From NCBI RefSeq assembly GCF_947499695.1, contig NZ_CANMPQ010000001.1, positions 868,001 through 932,000 on the forward strand: a stretch of DNA of 64,000 bases, written 5' to 3'. Each line of letters starts with the position of its first letter. Position 1 is the first letter of the stretch. The notes under the pieces were generated by a model, which saw only the letters and a program-made list of their open reading frames with translations, did no database searches and was not told where the DNA came from. The position numbers and the translations under genes are program-made. Positions 1 through 9,417 of this stretch are shown piece after piece. Source of the stretch: an uncultured Allomuricauda sp. Lineage in GTDB: Bacteria > Bacteroidota > Bacteroidia > Flavobacteriales > Flavobacteriaceae.

Positions 1-132
1 CAGCTGATCTGTTATCGTGGCTTCAACAACGATTGCACTCTCAAAATCGGCAAAAGTAGCTTCAAAAGGTTCTATGCAGCTTGATAAAAAAATCATTACT
101 GCACAAAATTTTAGTGTCGTCGCTATCTTCAT
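1..132 (-). CDS. DUF4249 lipoprotein, N-terminal part only
   Basis: This is the start of a third DUF4249-type gene, reading out of the left edge of the window; only the first 44 residues are present. They form a lipoprotein signal (lipobox LSSC, Cys19) followed by IEPFEATFADFESAIVVEAT, which matches the same position in the two complete DUF4249 proteins in this window. The ATG lies 5 bases after the stop of the upstream DUF4249 gene, so it is the next gene of the same operon. Its function is unknown. The family is made of surface or periplasmic lipoproteins usually encoded beside TonB-dependent receptors. The identification rests on a short stretch, but the paralogy is clear. Confidence 0.8.
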   Translation of the reverse strand, partial: MKIATTLKFCAVMIFLSSCIEPFEATFADFESAIVVEATITDQL

Positions 133-137
133 GTTTC

Positions 138-1361
138 CTATTCTATCCAAAACTCTGGTACTTTTGTTTCTCCCAAAACAGTGCAATCCCCACAGACTCT
201 AGGAACCACATAAAAAGGTCCCCCATCCGATTGCGGACCTATATAGTCTTCATTATCCACGACATATCGTATTAAATCAAGATCTACTAAAGAGGCCAAA
301 ATACATCTGGGTTCCGGCCCATGTCCAGCGGCTACTTTCGGTTTTGATCTTTGGCAAGGGTCCGCATAAGGCGGAAGTTCCTCACCTGGAAAAAAATCAT
401 CATAGTCAAAAAAGATTCTTTTCTCCGAAACTGACGTCACGTTGAAATACCCAAGAACATTATTCTCTCTGGCCGTATCTGAATGCAGATTGCCCTCTAA
501 AAATCCTGGTTGGGTTTCGGAAAATATACTTTCGGAACTTGAAAATTCTTTTAATCTATCGTAAAACGAGAATGCATCATTGGACTGTACGTGCTGCCGT
601 ACCAAAATGCTATATCGATGAGATAAAACATAGTTATCTCTGTTCACAAATCGAACCATAAATTTTGAAAGTCTGTTCTCATCAAAGCTTTCAGTGCTGG
701 CCAATATTATTTCATTGGAAACCCTAGTTCCGTAACATATTCTCTCATCTCGTGTACGATCGACCTTAACGGTTCGCGGACAAACAGGTTGAGGGATATT
801 TTCGAGTCCAATGGCATTCCAATCTGGGGCTACAACTTTATAGGTCTCCACATATTCGTATCTATAATTTTTAGCTTGGCCTTGATCATCAAAATTGTCA
901 ATAAAAATACCCATGCCTTCTTCCCCGGTATCGGTTACAATACGCTCGGCATAAAGACTATCTAAAGCTGAACCGGTAGGCAAACTAGTATTATCTGAAC
1001 TATAGGTACTACCATTGCTCATGGCAATTTTTAATTGATAGTTCATATTGGCCTGTGCCTGAAAGGGTACCAAGGAAGTGTAAGTGCCTGGCGAAGATTC
1101 ACTAAAAGCGTATTCGTTACTGGCATCATCAATCACCCTAACCTGAGCGTTGGTCTCAGGGGCAGCAGTTTCATCTTCAAACGTAAAGGTCCGGTTCAGA
1201 TATATTGTTTGATGTTTCATTTCATTGCTTATAGTTGCTTCCACAACGAGAAAATCCGCAAAGTCATTGATTTTAGGCTCAAATTCCTCCACACAACCAA
1301 GGCAAAGCATCAACGATGCGATGATTATGAATATGAATTGATATTTCCTTTGCAGCCTCAC
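138..1361 (-). CDS. DUF4249 domain lipoprotein (copy 1)
   Basis: The 407-residue protein has a lipoprotein signal with lipobox LGC (Cys23), followed by VEEFEP, a hallmark start of DUF4249 proteins. The rest is a beta-rich extracytoplasmic domain with several conserved cysteines, including a CGDC motif at about residues 390-393 just before the C-terminus (PEFWIE). It begins 3 bases after the stop of the TonB-dependent receptor at 1365-4133, so the two are translationally linked. Family knowledge says DUF4249 genes sit next to receptors; their role is not established. I infer that it works with the receptor as a surface lipoprotein for the same ligand. The paralog at 9418-10656 shares the layout and the cysteine positions. 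Confidence 0.9.
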   Translation of the reverse strand: MRLQRKYQFIFIIIASLMLCLGCVEEFEPKINDFADFLVVEATISNEMKHQTIYLNRTFTFEDETAAPETNAQVRVIDDASNEYAFSESSPGTYTSLVPFQAQANMNYQLKIAMSNGSTYSSDNTSLPTGSALDSLYAERIVTDTGEEGMGIFIDNFDDQGQAKNYRYEYVETYKVVAPDWNAIGLENIPQPVCPRTVKVDRTRDERICYGTRVSNEIILASTESFDENRLSKFMVRFVNRDNYVLSHRYSILVRQHVQSNDAFSFYDRLKEFSSSESIFSETQPGFLEGNLHSDTARENNVLGYFNVTSVSEKRIFFDYDDFFPGEELPPYADPCQRSKPKVAAGHGPEPRCILASLVDLDLIRYVVDNEDYIGPQSDGGPFYVVPRVCGDCTVLGETKVPEFWIE

Positions 1362-1364
1362 TTA

Positions 1365-4133
1365 TTAAAACTTGAAGTTATACGTGATTGTCGGGACCGG
1401 AATAGAAAATATGGAGCTTTGAAATGCCTTTATGTCTCCATCCTGCGTCACAAAAAATACCGAGTACGGGTTGTTTCTTCCCAGTACATTGTATATGGAA
1501 AAACTCCAAAAACTATGAGCGAATTTTTTGATTTTGTGGTTACCCTCCATATTAAAACTTAAATCCAATCGATAATAATCCGGGATTCGGAATTTGTTCC
1601 TATCACTATAAAACACAAACTCTGAATTGTTAAAAGCAAAACTTCCAATTGGAAACGTCACCGGTCTTCCGGTTTGATACACAAAATTGGCAGAAGCACT
1701 AAACCTGCGAGTGAACTTATAGTTGGCCACAACACTTATGTCATGGGGTTTGTCAAAGTTGGACGGAAAGAACTCGCCATTATTGACGCGTTCCTCATTA
1801 AATTCGCTATCCAGTTTCACAAACGACCTTGAATACGTATACCCAAGCCATCCATTTAGTTTTCCTTCATTTTTCTTCAATAGGAATTCTACTCCATAAG
1901 CTTTTCCATCCCCTTGCAAAACTTCAGTTTCAATTGCCTCATTTAATAACAATTGTGCTCCTACTTTATAATCTAACAGGTTTTTCTGTTGCTTATAATA
2001 TCCCTCTAAGCTTAGCTCATATTTGTTTCCTTCAAAGTTCTTATAAAAGCCAAGAGAAGCCTGGTATGCCTCCTGGGGTTCAATGTTCAGGTCTGATAGT
2101 TTCCAGGTGTCCGTTGGTGATACTGTAGTGTTATTGGAAAGAGTATGAATGTATTGGTATGCATTGTTTAAACTTGCCTTAACTGAAAAATCTGGAGCTA
2201 GAAAGTATCGAGCAGAAAACCTTAACTCAGGCCCCCCGTAGGTTTCAATAACTTCATTTTTATCAAAATCCTGAGTTTCCACAAAAGTACCATTGTTTCT
2301 GGGTGCGTTATCCTGATAGATGCGTTGTTGGGAAGCGCCCAATGCGGCATAGAAAGAATATCGCAATCCAATATCAATCAATAATTTATCATTGACTTCG
2401 TAGCTGTCTGACAGAAAAACGGCGGATTCCAGACCTCTTTCTTCGGGAATGGTTAAAGCAGAAACATCTGAAGCGTTCCCCAAGGGAACAATATCGCCAG
2501 GGTTTACAATATAAAGTTTGCTGGAAATACCATAATCGAACTTGTGTTTATCACTATGTAAGTATTTCATCTTAATCTTGAATTCTGTCTCGCTATTCTT
2601 ATAGCCCAAATCAAAATCATCATTTGATTCGCCATCGAATTCAATACCAAATTTGTATTCGCTATTAGAGAGGATAAGGCTACCTGTTGTTTTCTCACTA
2701 AACTTATGGTCCCATTTCAACGAAACCAACCTGTTGCTATAATCGAATATTGAATCGGAGGTAATACTAAATTCATCCCTACTGAAATACCCGGTGGCCT
2801 TGATTTCATTTTTATCGTTTATGGTATGATTGTACTTGGCAACAACATCAAAAAAGGAAGCTGTACTATTGTTCAATTGTTCATCGTCCAAGGCTCTTAG
2901 TATCCAATCTGAATAAGTAGCCCTTCCGCCAATTAGTAATGCGGATTTATCCTTTACAATTGGAGTTTCCAACACAATGTTACTGGTAACAGGTCCTATT
3001 GAAGCTTCTCCTGAAAACTTTTCGGTATTTCCATCCTTCGTAGTTATGTCAAAAACCGAAGAAAGCCTTCCTCCAAACTCAGCTGGAACATGTCCTTTGT
3101 AAATTTCAGCAGAACCTGTACTAAAGGGGTTAATCGCCGAGAAAATACCAAAAAAGTGAGCTGGATTGTAGATTACTCCATTATCCAATAATATCAGGTT
3201 TTGGTCTGTTCGACCTCCCCGTACATTATAACCTGCTGCGCCTTCACCGGCCGTGGTAATACCTGGAAGGGTGATTGCAGCTTTTAAAATATCCCTTTCC
3301 CCTAATACCAATGGGATATTCTTAATCTTTTCCACTTCAATCAATGTTACCCCGGTTAGTGCAGTTTCGACATTTCGGTCCAAGTTTCCTTGAACAATTA
3401 CCTCATCCAGTACCTCGAAACTTTCGTTGAGTTGGAAATTATAGGTTCCATCATTATACAAAATCACCTTAGTTCTTGAATCTTGAATTCCTAGCCCCCT
3501 AGTCTGGATAATATTCTCGCCAACTGGAAGTTCTAAACTGTAATTTCCACTGGCATTGGTAGATGTTCCAATATCCTTGCCCTGTACTATGATTGCCAAA
3601 TCGGGAATCGGTTTTCCGTTATCGGAATTGACTACTTTCCCATTTAAAGTGAATGTTCTTCTGCGATTGTTGCGGTTTTCTTTACCAATCTTTACAACCA
3701 GCATCCCTCTATTGGAACCGTCATCGGTGTTTACAAAGAGTGGTCCGTAATCTTGCAGATCTTCATACCCGGGTTCATCTTCCGTGAGTTGCTCTTCTTT
3801 TCCAAAAAAGTCATCGGGCAAACTATCATAGATTTGATTGTTCTGCAATAGGAAAACCTTGTTGTCATCAGAAATGTAAAAGTTCAAAATGGTATTCTTG
3901 AACAAATCATCTAGGATAAGACTTACTTGCATATCCTGAAAACTTCCAGTTACCTTTATGTCTTCTAACCAAGATTCCAAATAATAGAATTTGTAATCGG
4001 TTTTACTTTCAATCTCGCGAAGTGCAGTGGAAACGTCCGTATTGGTGAATGAGACCGAGATTCTTGGAATCTCTTGCGCCACAACAAATTGCATGCTTAC
4101 AAGAAGCATGGCTAATGTGAAAACTTTTTTCAT
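1365..4133 (-). CDS. TonB-dependent outer membrane receptor with STN and carboxypeptidase-like domains (copy 1)
   Basis: The 922-residue protein has a signal peptide (to about residue 19), a secretin/TonB short N-terminal (STN) domain at about 25-90, a linker, a carboxypeptidase regulatory-like beta domain at about 163-240, a plug at about 260-365 (with GAAGYNVRGGRTDQN) and a C-terminal beta-barrel ending in an aromatic residue (TYNFKF). Such receptors bring a ligand across the outer membrane using TonB energy. The STN domain can signal to an anti-sigma factor, but no FecR or sigma gene is visible here. Its start overlaps the preceding small secreted protein by 4 bases, and a DUF4249 gene follows 3 bases after its stop. 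It is closely related to the receptor at 10660-13446. The ligand is unknown. Confidence 0.93.
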   Translation of the reverse strand: MKKVFTLAMLLVSMQFVVAQEIPRISVSFTNTDVSTALREIESKTDYKFYYLESWLEDIKVTGSFQDMQVSLILDDLFKNTILNFYISDDNKVFLLQNNQIYDSLPDDFFGKEEQLTEDEPGYEDLQDYGPLFVNTDDGSNRGMLVVKIGKENRNNRRRTFTLNGKVVNSDNGKPIPDLAIIVQGKDIGTSTNASGNYSLELPVGENIIQTRGLGIQDSRTKVILYNDGTYNFQLNESFEVLDEVIVQGNLDRNVETALTGVTLIEVEKIKNIPLVLGERDILKAAITLPGITTAGEGAAGYNVRGGRTDQNLILLDNGVIYNPAHFFGIFSAINPFSTGSAEIYKGHVPAEFGGRLSSVFDITTKDGNTEKFSGEASIGPVTSNIVLETPIVKDKSALLIGGRATYSDWILRALDDEQLNNSTASFFDVVAKYNHTINDKNEIKATGYFSRDEFSITSDSIFDYSNRLVSLKWDHKFSEKTTGSLILSNSEYKFGIEFDGESNDDFDLGYKNSETEFKIKMKYLHSDKHKFDYGISSKLYIVNPGDIVPLGNASDVSALTIPEERGLESAVFLSDSYEVNDKLLIDIGLRYSFYAALGASQQRIYQDNAPRNNGTFVETQDFDKNEVIETYGGPELRFSARYFLAPDFSVKASLNNAYQYIHTLSNNTTVSPTDTWKLSDLNIEPQEAYQASLGFYKNFEGNKYELSLEGYYKQQKNLLDYKVGAQLLLNEAIETEVLQGDGKAYGVEFLLKKNEGKLNGWLGYTYSRSFVKLDSEFNEERVNNGEFFPSNFDKPHDISVVANYKFTRRFSASANFVYQTGRPVTFPIGSFAFNNSEFVFYSDRNKFRIPDYYRLDLSFNMEGNHKIKKFAHSFWSFSIYNVLGRNNPYSVFFVTQDGDIKAFQSSIFSIPVPTITYNFKF

Positions 4134-4882
4134 TTTTCTGATTGGTTTGCTTTTTGGGATAGGAGTATTTCAATGCGCTTCATAAGGCTAATTCGAAAAC
4201 CATCGGGATTTGATTTTCGCAGTCCTCTAGCCACGTTGTAAAATTTGTCAATCTCTCTTTTAAGGTCAGGAAACAAGGAAACTATATCCTTTTTGGACCT
4301 AATGATTGTGAAATCTCCATTATAATACAAGACATTTTCACTAGGTCCATCGAGAAATTCATAGTAGATAGACTTCCTATCTTTTCTATCAAAATTTTTC
4401 TTGGCATACTTGATGTACAAGGTAAAACTTGCACTTTCCAAAGCCACTTCATAAAATCCATATGTGCCAAGTAAAGGGGCATCTGCAGGAAGGATCTTAA
4501 CAAAATTATGACCATCAATCTCAAAGCTTTCAACATAATCCTTTATCAATCTGAGCGTTCCACCACCCACATTGTTCGCTAATCGGAGAAGCACCTCGTC
4601 TTCATAAACATCGTACCTCAATTCAAGGTCATAATAGCACTGTCCATCATAACAAACACTTCCATCCTGAAATTCCCTTGTCTGAAAGAACTGGGTATTT
4701 TCGTTTATGGTACGGTATTTATCCGTATAAATTACTCCTTGATACAGGCCTGTGTTCTCTATGCCTACATTGTTATCAAAAGAATTGTAGTACGATATCT
4801 GTGCCTGGTCCTGCCCGTAAGACACAGAAATTACTGCCAACGACACCAGAGGCGTTAGTGCAGCCTTAAAAAAGTTTAACAT
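4130..4882 (-). CDS. secreted protein of unknown function, first gene of uptake module (copy 1)
   Basis: The 250-residue protein has a signal peptide ending near SYGQ (residues 1-23) and no membrane segment afterwards. I do not recognise a named domain. Its stop overlaps the start of the receptor gene by 4 bases, so they are co-transcribed. The protein at 13447-14193 is its paralog: both carry a G-I-E-N-T/A motif near residue 40, a segment like VLLRLANNVGG / VLVRLPNRIGG, then LKLIKD or LRLIKD and a DGH motif, and a lysine-rich C-terminal part. The conserved pairing with a TonB-dependent receptor suggests a periplasmic partner of the receptor system; that is inference. Confidence 0.8.
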   Translation of the reverse strand: MLNFFKAALTPLVSLAVISVSYGQDQAQISYYNSFDNNVGIENTGLYQGVIYTDKYRTINENTQFFQTREFQDGSVCYDGQCYYDLELRYDVYEDEVLLRLANNVGGGTLRLIKDYVESFEIDGHNFVKILPADAPLLGTYGFYEVALESASFTLYIKYAKKNFDRKDRKSIYYEFLDGPSENVLYYNGDFTIIRSKKDIVSLFPDLKREIDKFYNVARGLRKSNPDGFRISLMKRIEILLSQKANQSEK

Positions 4883-5117
4883 AATTGATTGGTCGTATTA
4901 AAGGTGTTTATTGATTAAATGAATTAGCTGAATCCAATATACTATTAATAATGACCAATTCCATGAAATTGACCCAAAATGATCAGAACATTAACTATCA
5001 GTTAATTATTATGATATAAAATAGAAGAAAATGAAAATTTAGGACTATATAATTGCCTGTTTACTTCCTTAGGAAGGAAGGATTCCAACGTCAAATGCCT
5101 TAAAAAGTTATTATTGA

Positions 5118-7514
5118 CTACTTTTTCGGTTTAAAAACCAAAGCAGAACCAGCGTTCTCCTGGATCTCTTGTTTGTTCATCATCATTTTCCTAAACTCCC
5201 CATTAATGAACATCTCAGCCTGGTCTTCGTAATGTTCGCTAAAAGGATTTCCCGATTGTCCCGTTGGAAGTATGCTGATACTATTTTCGATGTCGGAAAA
5301 ATCAATGACCCTTCGAGTGGAAGGTCCAGAATTCACATTATAAAACCCGGTGCTATCGTATGGAAACGCCATGTTATTGATTACCTCTCTTGTTCCATTA
5401 ACTGGAAATGGGCCAACATTGAAGAATTCTCGTAAACTTTCGACTTGTCCTATTGGATGCTTATGTTCAAGAGTATGTACTTTATCCCAAGTCCATTGTG
5501 ATGGATCTTCCCCAAAGTCTGCAATCAGGGAAATCCAGGCATCTGCAAACGATTTCAGTACAATCTGGTCTCGGGTTTCCACGATGTCCGCCGTGTGGAC
5601 ATTGTCCCACCATTCTCCTTCTTTCATCTTAGCGCCCCAAGCAATTTGCCTTTTCAACATATGGGTGGCCAATAGCTGCTCAAATCGCTCAGCTCCCAGC
5701 TCATCTTCCATGGTATTTTTAAGCATATAATATTCACACCTATGAAACAATGTAGGATTGGTACTGTCCAAAGTATAATTTCCATCCCAATTTTTAAGGG
5801 CATCAACTTGAACAAGCTGTTCATCGCTTAGACTCGACACATCCAGAAGTTTGATGAGTTCGGTAATCAAATCCGGGTTCACTGACGAGGTGACATCTAA
5901 AATCATCTTTGAAGTTGACTCACGATCCCAATCATTCTTATCATCAAGTAATTCCACAATTCTTTTCGCTCTGTTTTCTGGTAAATAATACCCAGGGTAT
6001 ATCCTTCCCGCTATTGAATCTGGTTGATTATTAGCAGAATAAACATAATTCCATGGCGGATTAGTAGCACTTGGGTTTTCTGAAAAATCGAGGTATCTAA
6101 TAGGTTCATTTTCTCCAGTAGTACCATCCAAAACAAATTTGGTCGAAAGGCTATCAGGCATCTGATATAGTTTAGCCGTAGCCCACCATGCCACATTTCC
6201 TTCTGCGTCACCATACATTACGTTAAGACCCGGAGCATGTATTTTTGGCAATGCGTTTTTAAACTCATCAATATTTTTGGAATGGCTTAAACCATAAAGC
6301 GCATCCATAACCTCGTTATCAAGTTTGGTATATATCCATGACATCGCCATCGGACGTTCCCCTTTTATCTGTTTTGCAATATTATTTAAAACAGGACCGT
6401 GTCTCGTTTTCTTGTAAGAAAAAGAAATGCTTTCTCCATCCTTGACCTTAATATCTTTTGTTATGACTTCATAATCCTTCCAACCGTCTTCGGTCTTATA
6501 TTTTGTGCTATCGGTCGGATGGGTTTCTTCATAGTAAAAATCGATGTCATCATTCTCGAACATGGTAAGTCCATATGCCAAATTTCTATCATGCCCCAAC
6601 AAAGGAAATGGAACACCGGCCAAGTGATACCCATATTTTTCGTATTCTGGTGTATTCACGTGCGCTTCATACCATACGGATGGTTGCGCAAAGCCGATAT
6701 GTGGGTCATTGGCCAGGATTACCTTTCCGTTTTTTGTTTTTTCTGGTGCCAAGACCCAGCTATTGCTACCTTCAAACATGGGTACAGGCAACTTATTTAA
6801 AACCTTCTTAAGGTTGAGAGCAAGTTGATTTCCAAGCGTATCAGCCGCAACGTTTTTATAATTCTTAATCCAGATTGTTGAGGAATCAGAATCAACTGCC
6901 AAATTTGAGATATACTCCTCTCCTAGCTCATCCCTAATTTCAGTTAGTAAAGGGTCTGTTTTATGGGCCATGGCAAAACTAAAGGCCATATACCCAACCA
7001 CATTATAAATATCATCGATAGCAAAGGGCTCCTTCTCCAATCCAGTTAGGTAGAATTCAACCGGGGTGGGACCCTCTTCAATAAATTTATTTACCCCATC
7101 CAGATAGGCCTCGGATAAAATGACCATTTCACTTTCTGAATCCAGATTAGATACAGTTTTGGCAGTATGCTCGTTGATTCCCAACGAAAGAAAAAACTTA
7201 TCCGTTTCAATTAAGTCTTTACCAAAAACTTCTGAAAGACGTCCTTTTGCCAATCTGCGCAGCAACTCCATTTGCCATAGTCTATCCTGAGCATGCACAT
7301 AACCCAAAGCTCTTAAAGCATCTGGTTCAGATTGGGCATAGATATGCGGGATACCATAGTTATCAAAATACACGTTCACCTTGTCTTCCAAGCCAGGCAT
7401 AACTTTTTCACCATTATAATCCGGTTTAAGACTTTGAATAAAGAGCATAAAACCAAGAATAACGAGAATGAGCAGACCGGCAAGTACAAGAAGTACTTTC
7501 TTAAGTTTTTTCAC
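5118..7514 (-). CDS. penicillin acylase family Ntn hydrolase, membrane-anchored
   Basis: The 798-residue protein has an N-terminal membrane anchor or uncleaved signal (about 7-27) and the full penicillin amidase fold: an alpha-chain region with GYVHAQDRLWQMEL at about 71-84, then the autocatalytic cleavage point GSNSW, where Ser250 becomes the N-terminal nucleophile, followed by the NDPH motif of the beta chain. These enzymes hydrolyse amide bonds of N-acyl compounds such as penicillins or acyl-homoserine lactones, and act outside the cytoplasm. The substrate cannot be told from sequence. The gene stands alone between the two receptor modules, with about 130 to 235 bases on each side. I infer that it processes the imported or surface-bound ligand of those modules. 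Confidence 0.92.
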   Translation of the reverse strand: MKKLKKVLLVLAGLLILVILGFMLFIQSLKPDYNGEKVMPGLEDKVNVYFDNYGIPHIYAQSEPDALRALGYVHAQDRLWQMELLRRLAKGRLSEVFGKDLIETDKFFLSLGINEHTAKTVSNLDSESEMVILSEAYLDGVNKFIEEGPTPVEFYLTGLEKEPFAIDDIYNVVGYMAFSFAMAHKTDPLLTEIRDELGEEYISNLAVDSDSSTIWIKNYKNVAADTLGNQLALNLKKVLNKLPVPMFEGSNSWVLAPEKTKNGKVILANDPHIGFAQPSVWYEAHVNTPEYEKYGYHLAGVPFPLLGHDRNLAYGLTMFENDDIDFYYEETHPTDSTKYKTEDGWKDYEVITKDIKVKDGESISFSYKKTRHGPVLNNIAKQIKGERPMAMSWIYTKLDNEVMDALYGLSHSKNIDEFKNALPKIHAPGLNVMYGDAEGNVAWWATAKLYQMPDSLSTKFVLDGTTGENEPIRYLDFSENPSATNPPWNYVYSANNQPDSIAGRIYPGYYLPENRAKRIVELLDDKNDWDRESTSKMILDVTSSVNPDLITELIKLLDVSSLSDEQLVQVDALKNWDGNYTLDSTNPTLFHRCEYYMLKNTMEDELGAERFEQLLATHMLKRQIAWGAKMKEGEWWDNVHTADIVETRDQIVLKSFADAWISLIADFGEDPSQWTWDKVHTLEHKHPIGQVESLREFFNVGPFPVNGTREVINNMAFPYDSTGFYNVNSGPSTRRVIDFSDIENSISILPTGQSGNPFSEHYEDQAEMFINGEFRKMMMNKQEIQENAGSALVFKPKK

Positions 7515-7642
7515 TGTGGGGGTTTTGGTTAATTGTAAATAGTTAATCTAAGTTAAACTATTTTCCAAAAAGCGAGAAATTCTTCTGTCCAAGAGCTACC
7601 ATTGATTCATAGAAAGTGAATCAGGTAAGATTTAAAAAACCG

Positions 7643-9406
7643 CTACTCTACCTCAATGGTTTTCATAATTGAAATGGGGCGTCCGCTCTCCGTAAATCCT
7701 TCTAAAGAAATCCTATAGGTTCCTGAAACATCACTAGTGTAAAATTCAAGGGTGATTTCTTCATCTGTAAGTGAAATATCAGGCACCCAAAGTAACTGGC
7801 TTCGAAAATCCGGGATACGTTCATACTTTGTTCTTAAATCAGCTTGGTAGCTCTGCTTGTAGTACTTTTTTTGAGGTAACGGACGAAGCAGTTTTTTCTT
7901 CATGATATAGTCACCATCGGAAGAAATGCTGAAATCTTCGCTTATGGTTTCAAAAAGTAGCGCCCCTTGAAAGACTTCAGGGCCAATTCTGAATTTGTCT
8001 GTGTACAATCCTATGCTTTGTATTTTTCTCGCATCATAATCCACAAGCTCAATATGGTTTTGAACCATTGCCCCATCAACAAGGACCAAGGGTAAGGTGA
8101 TCAAATCAAGATAAGGTCCGAAGTCCTTCACTTTAAAAACGGGCTCTCCATTCTTGTTTTTCTCAATCCATGCATTATCCACTATTTCCACAATGGTTTC
8201 TGCTATGGTGGGAAATCGAGTATAGTCATCCAAATTATACAACTTCGACAGGTTCGTGTAAAAAGGTAAGTTCTGTTCCCTGACAATTGTGGAATCCGCT
8301 CTCATTTCGCTGTATGCGTTTTCAAACTGATTATGGATACTTCTTTTAAAGATGGCATCTATTGATTTTGACGTGATTTCCACTTTTTCAAAGGAAAGCC
8401 GGTCATAATCAACATATTCCTCAGTATCCATTTGAAGCATACAATTACTCCTACCTTCCCCTAAAACTTGCACTATCACCTCATTTTCGGGATTTTCTTC
8501 TTCCAGATTAAAATAAAAAACCCCATCGTTATTAGTGTCAGAAACCGAAAGCTGGAAGTTGTCCCCAATGGAAGACAATGCAACTTGTTTTGAATGTAGG
8601 GGAAGCTTACTTTCTTTGTCGAGCACTTTCCCCTTGAAAAGTTCACCTCGCAGTTCAGGTAAAAAAATAGTTTTGTTGTTATTGGGTTCATTTGATTTGT
8701 AAGCATTGAGAAAACCATCTGCACGCGCTACTTCGAAATTTTGGGGCATATCAGTTTTCCGCACAGAAATGGAAAAATTAGTCTTGCTTTTTTCACCCAA
8801 AATACTTTTCAACTTCAGCGAAACTGGAGTCCTTTTACCATAAGTTTTAGAATCAGTCTCAAACAAGACATATTCGTTTTTTATAGATTCCGATAACAGG
8901 CCATCCTTACTATTGGATTTGACAGCTGCAGAATCATTGGGAATGATAAGAATGTTATCCTGATTGGTCTGGTAGGGGTTGATTACGGTAATATTACCTT
9001 GAAAGAAGGAATCTTGACCTTTGTTGCGCATCCATCTGGTATAACCTATAATTTTATAGTGTCCGGAAGATACCTCGGCCGGAATGAAAAAATCCCCGTC
9101 TCCAAGCCCGGATTCCAGCTTTATTTTATGCTTAAACACTGTTTGATTATTGGCGCCGACCAATTCTACATAGGCTATCTTGCTTAAGTTGCTTAATTTA
9201 TTTGTCTTTTCTTCCAAACAATAGACCTTGTAGTAAATATTCTCCCCAACCACAGCAGAAGAGGTATTATAGTGAATGAAGACTTTTTCTTGCGAAATGT
9301 CCTTGTAGCTATCTAAGAGACTGTTATTATTTAGGTCCGTTTGCCCTTTGGAGACATGAATAATTCCAACAAGAAAAAAAATAAAAATGGTTCTAATTCT
9401 CAGCAT
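7643..9406 (-). CDS. secreted MG2-like (macroglobulin-type) beta-domain protein
   Basis: The 587-residue protein has a signal peptide ending near VSKGQ (residue 22). The segment at about 38-130 (EKVFIHYNTSSAVVGENIYY, then PAEVSSGHYKIIGYTRWMRN) resembles the MG2 beta-sandwich of the alpha-2-macroglobulin family, and a later part (KGKVLDKESKLPLHSKQVAL) resembles a carboxypeptidase regulatory-like domain. No thioester motif is present and the length is far below a full macroglobulin. It follows the DUF4249 gene at 9418-10656 by 11 bases in the same operon. Similar proteins accompany TonB receptors in Bacteroidota; the role is unknown. The first receptor module has no equivalent at this position within the window. 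Confidence 0.75.
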   Translation of the reverse strand: MLRIRTIFIFFLVGIIHVSKGQTDLNNNSLLDSYKDISQEKVFIHYNTSSAVVGENIYYKVYCLEEKTNKLSNLSKIAYVELVGANNQTVFKHKIKLESGLGDGDFFIPAEVSSGHYKIIGYTRWMRNKGQDSFFQGNITVINPYQTNQDNILIIPNDSAAVKSNSKDGLLSESIKNEYVLFETDSKTYGKRTPVSLKLKSILGEKSKTNFSISVRKTDMPQNFEVARADGFLNAYKSNEPNNNKTIFLPELRGELFKGKVLDKESKLPLHSKQVALSSIGDNFQLSVSDTNNDGVFYFNLEEENPENEVIVQVLGEGRSNCMLQMDTEEYVDYDRLSFEKVEITSKSIDAIFKRSIHNQFENAYSEMRADSTIVREQNLPFYTNLSKLYNLDDYTRFPTIAETIVEIVDNAWIEKNKNGEPVFKVKDFGPYLDLITLPLVLVDGAMVQNHIELVDYDARKIQSIGLYTDKFRIGPEVFQGALLFETISEDFSISSDGDYIMKKKLLRPLPQKKYYKQSYQADLRTKYERIPDFRSQLLWVPDISLTDEEITLEFYTSDVSGTYRISLEGFTESGRPISIMKTIEVE

Positions 9407-9417
9407 AATCTAAAAAC

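Noticed and set aside
5060..5095. Short CCTT/AAGG inverted repeat after the acylase gene as terminator
   Set aside because: The stem is short and has no T-run on the minus strand; not convincing.
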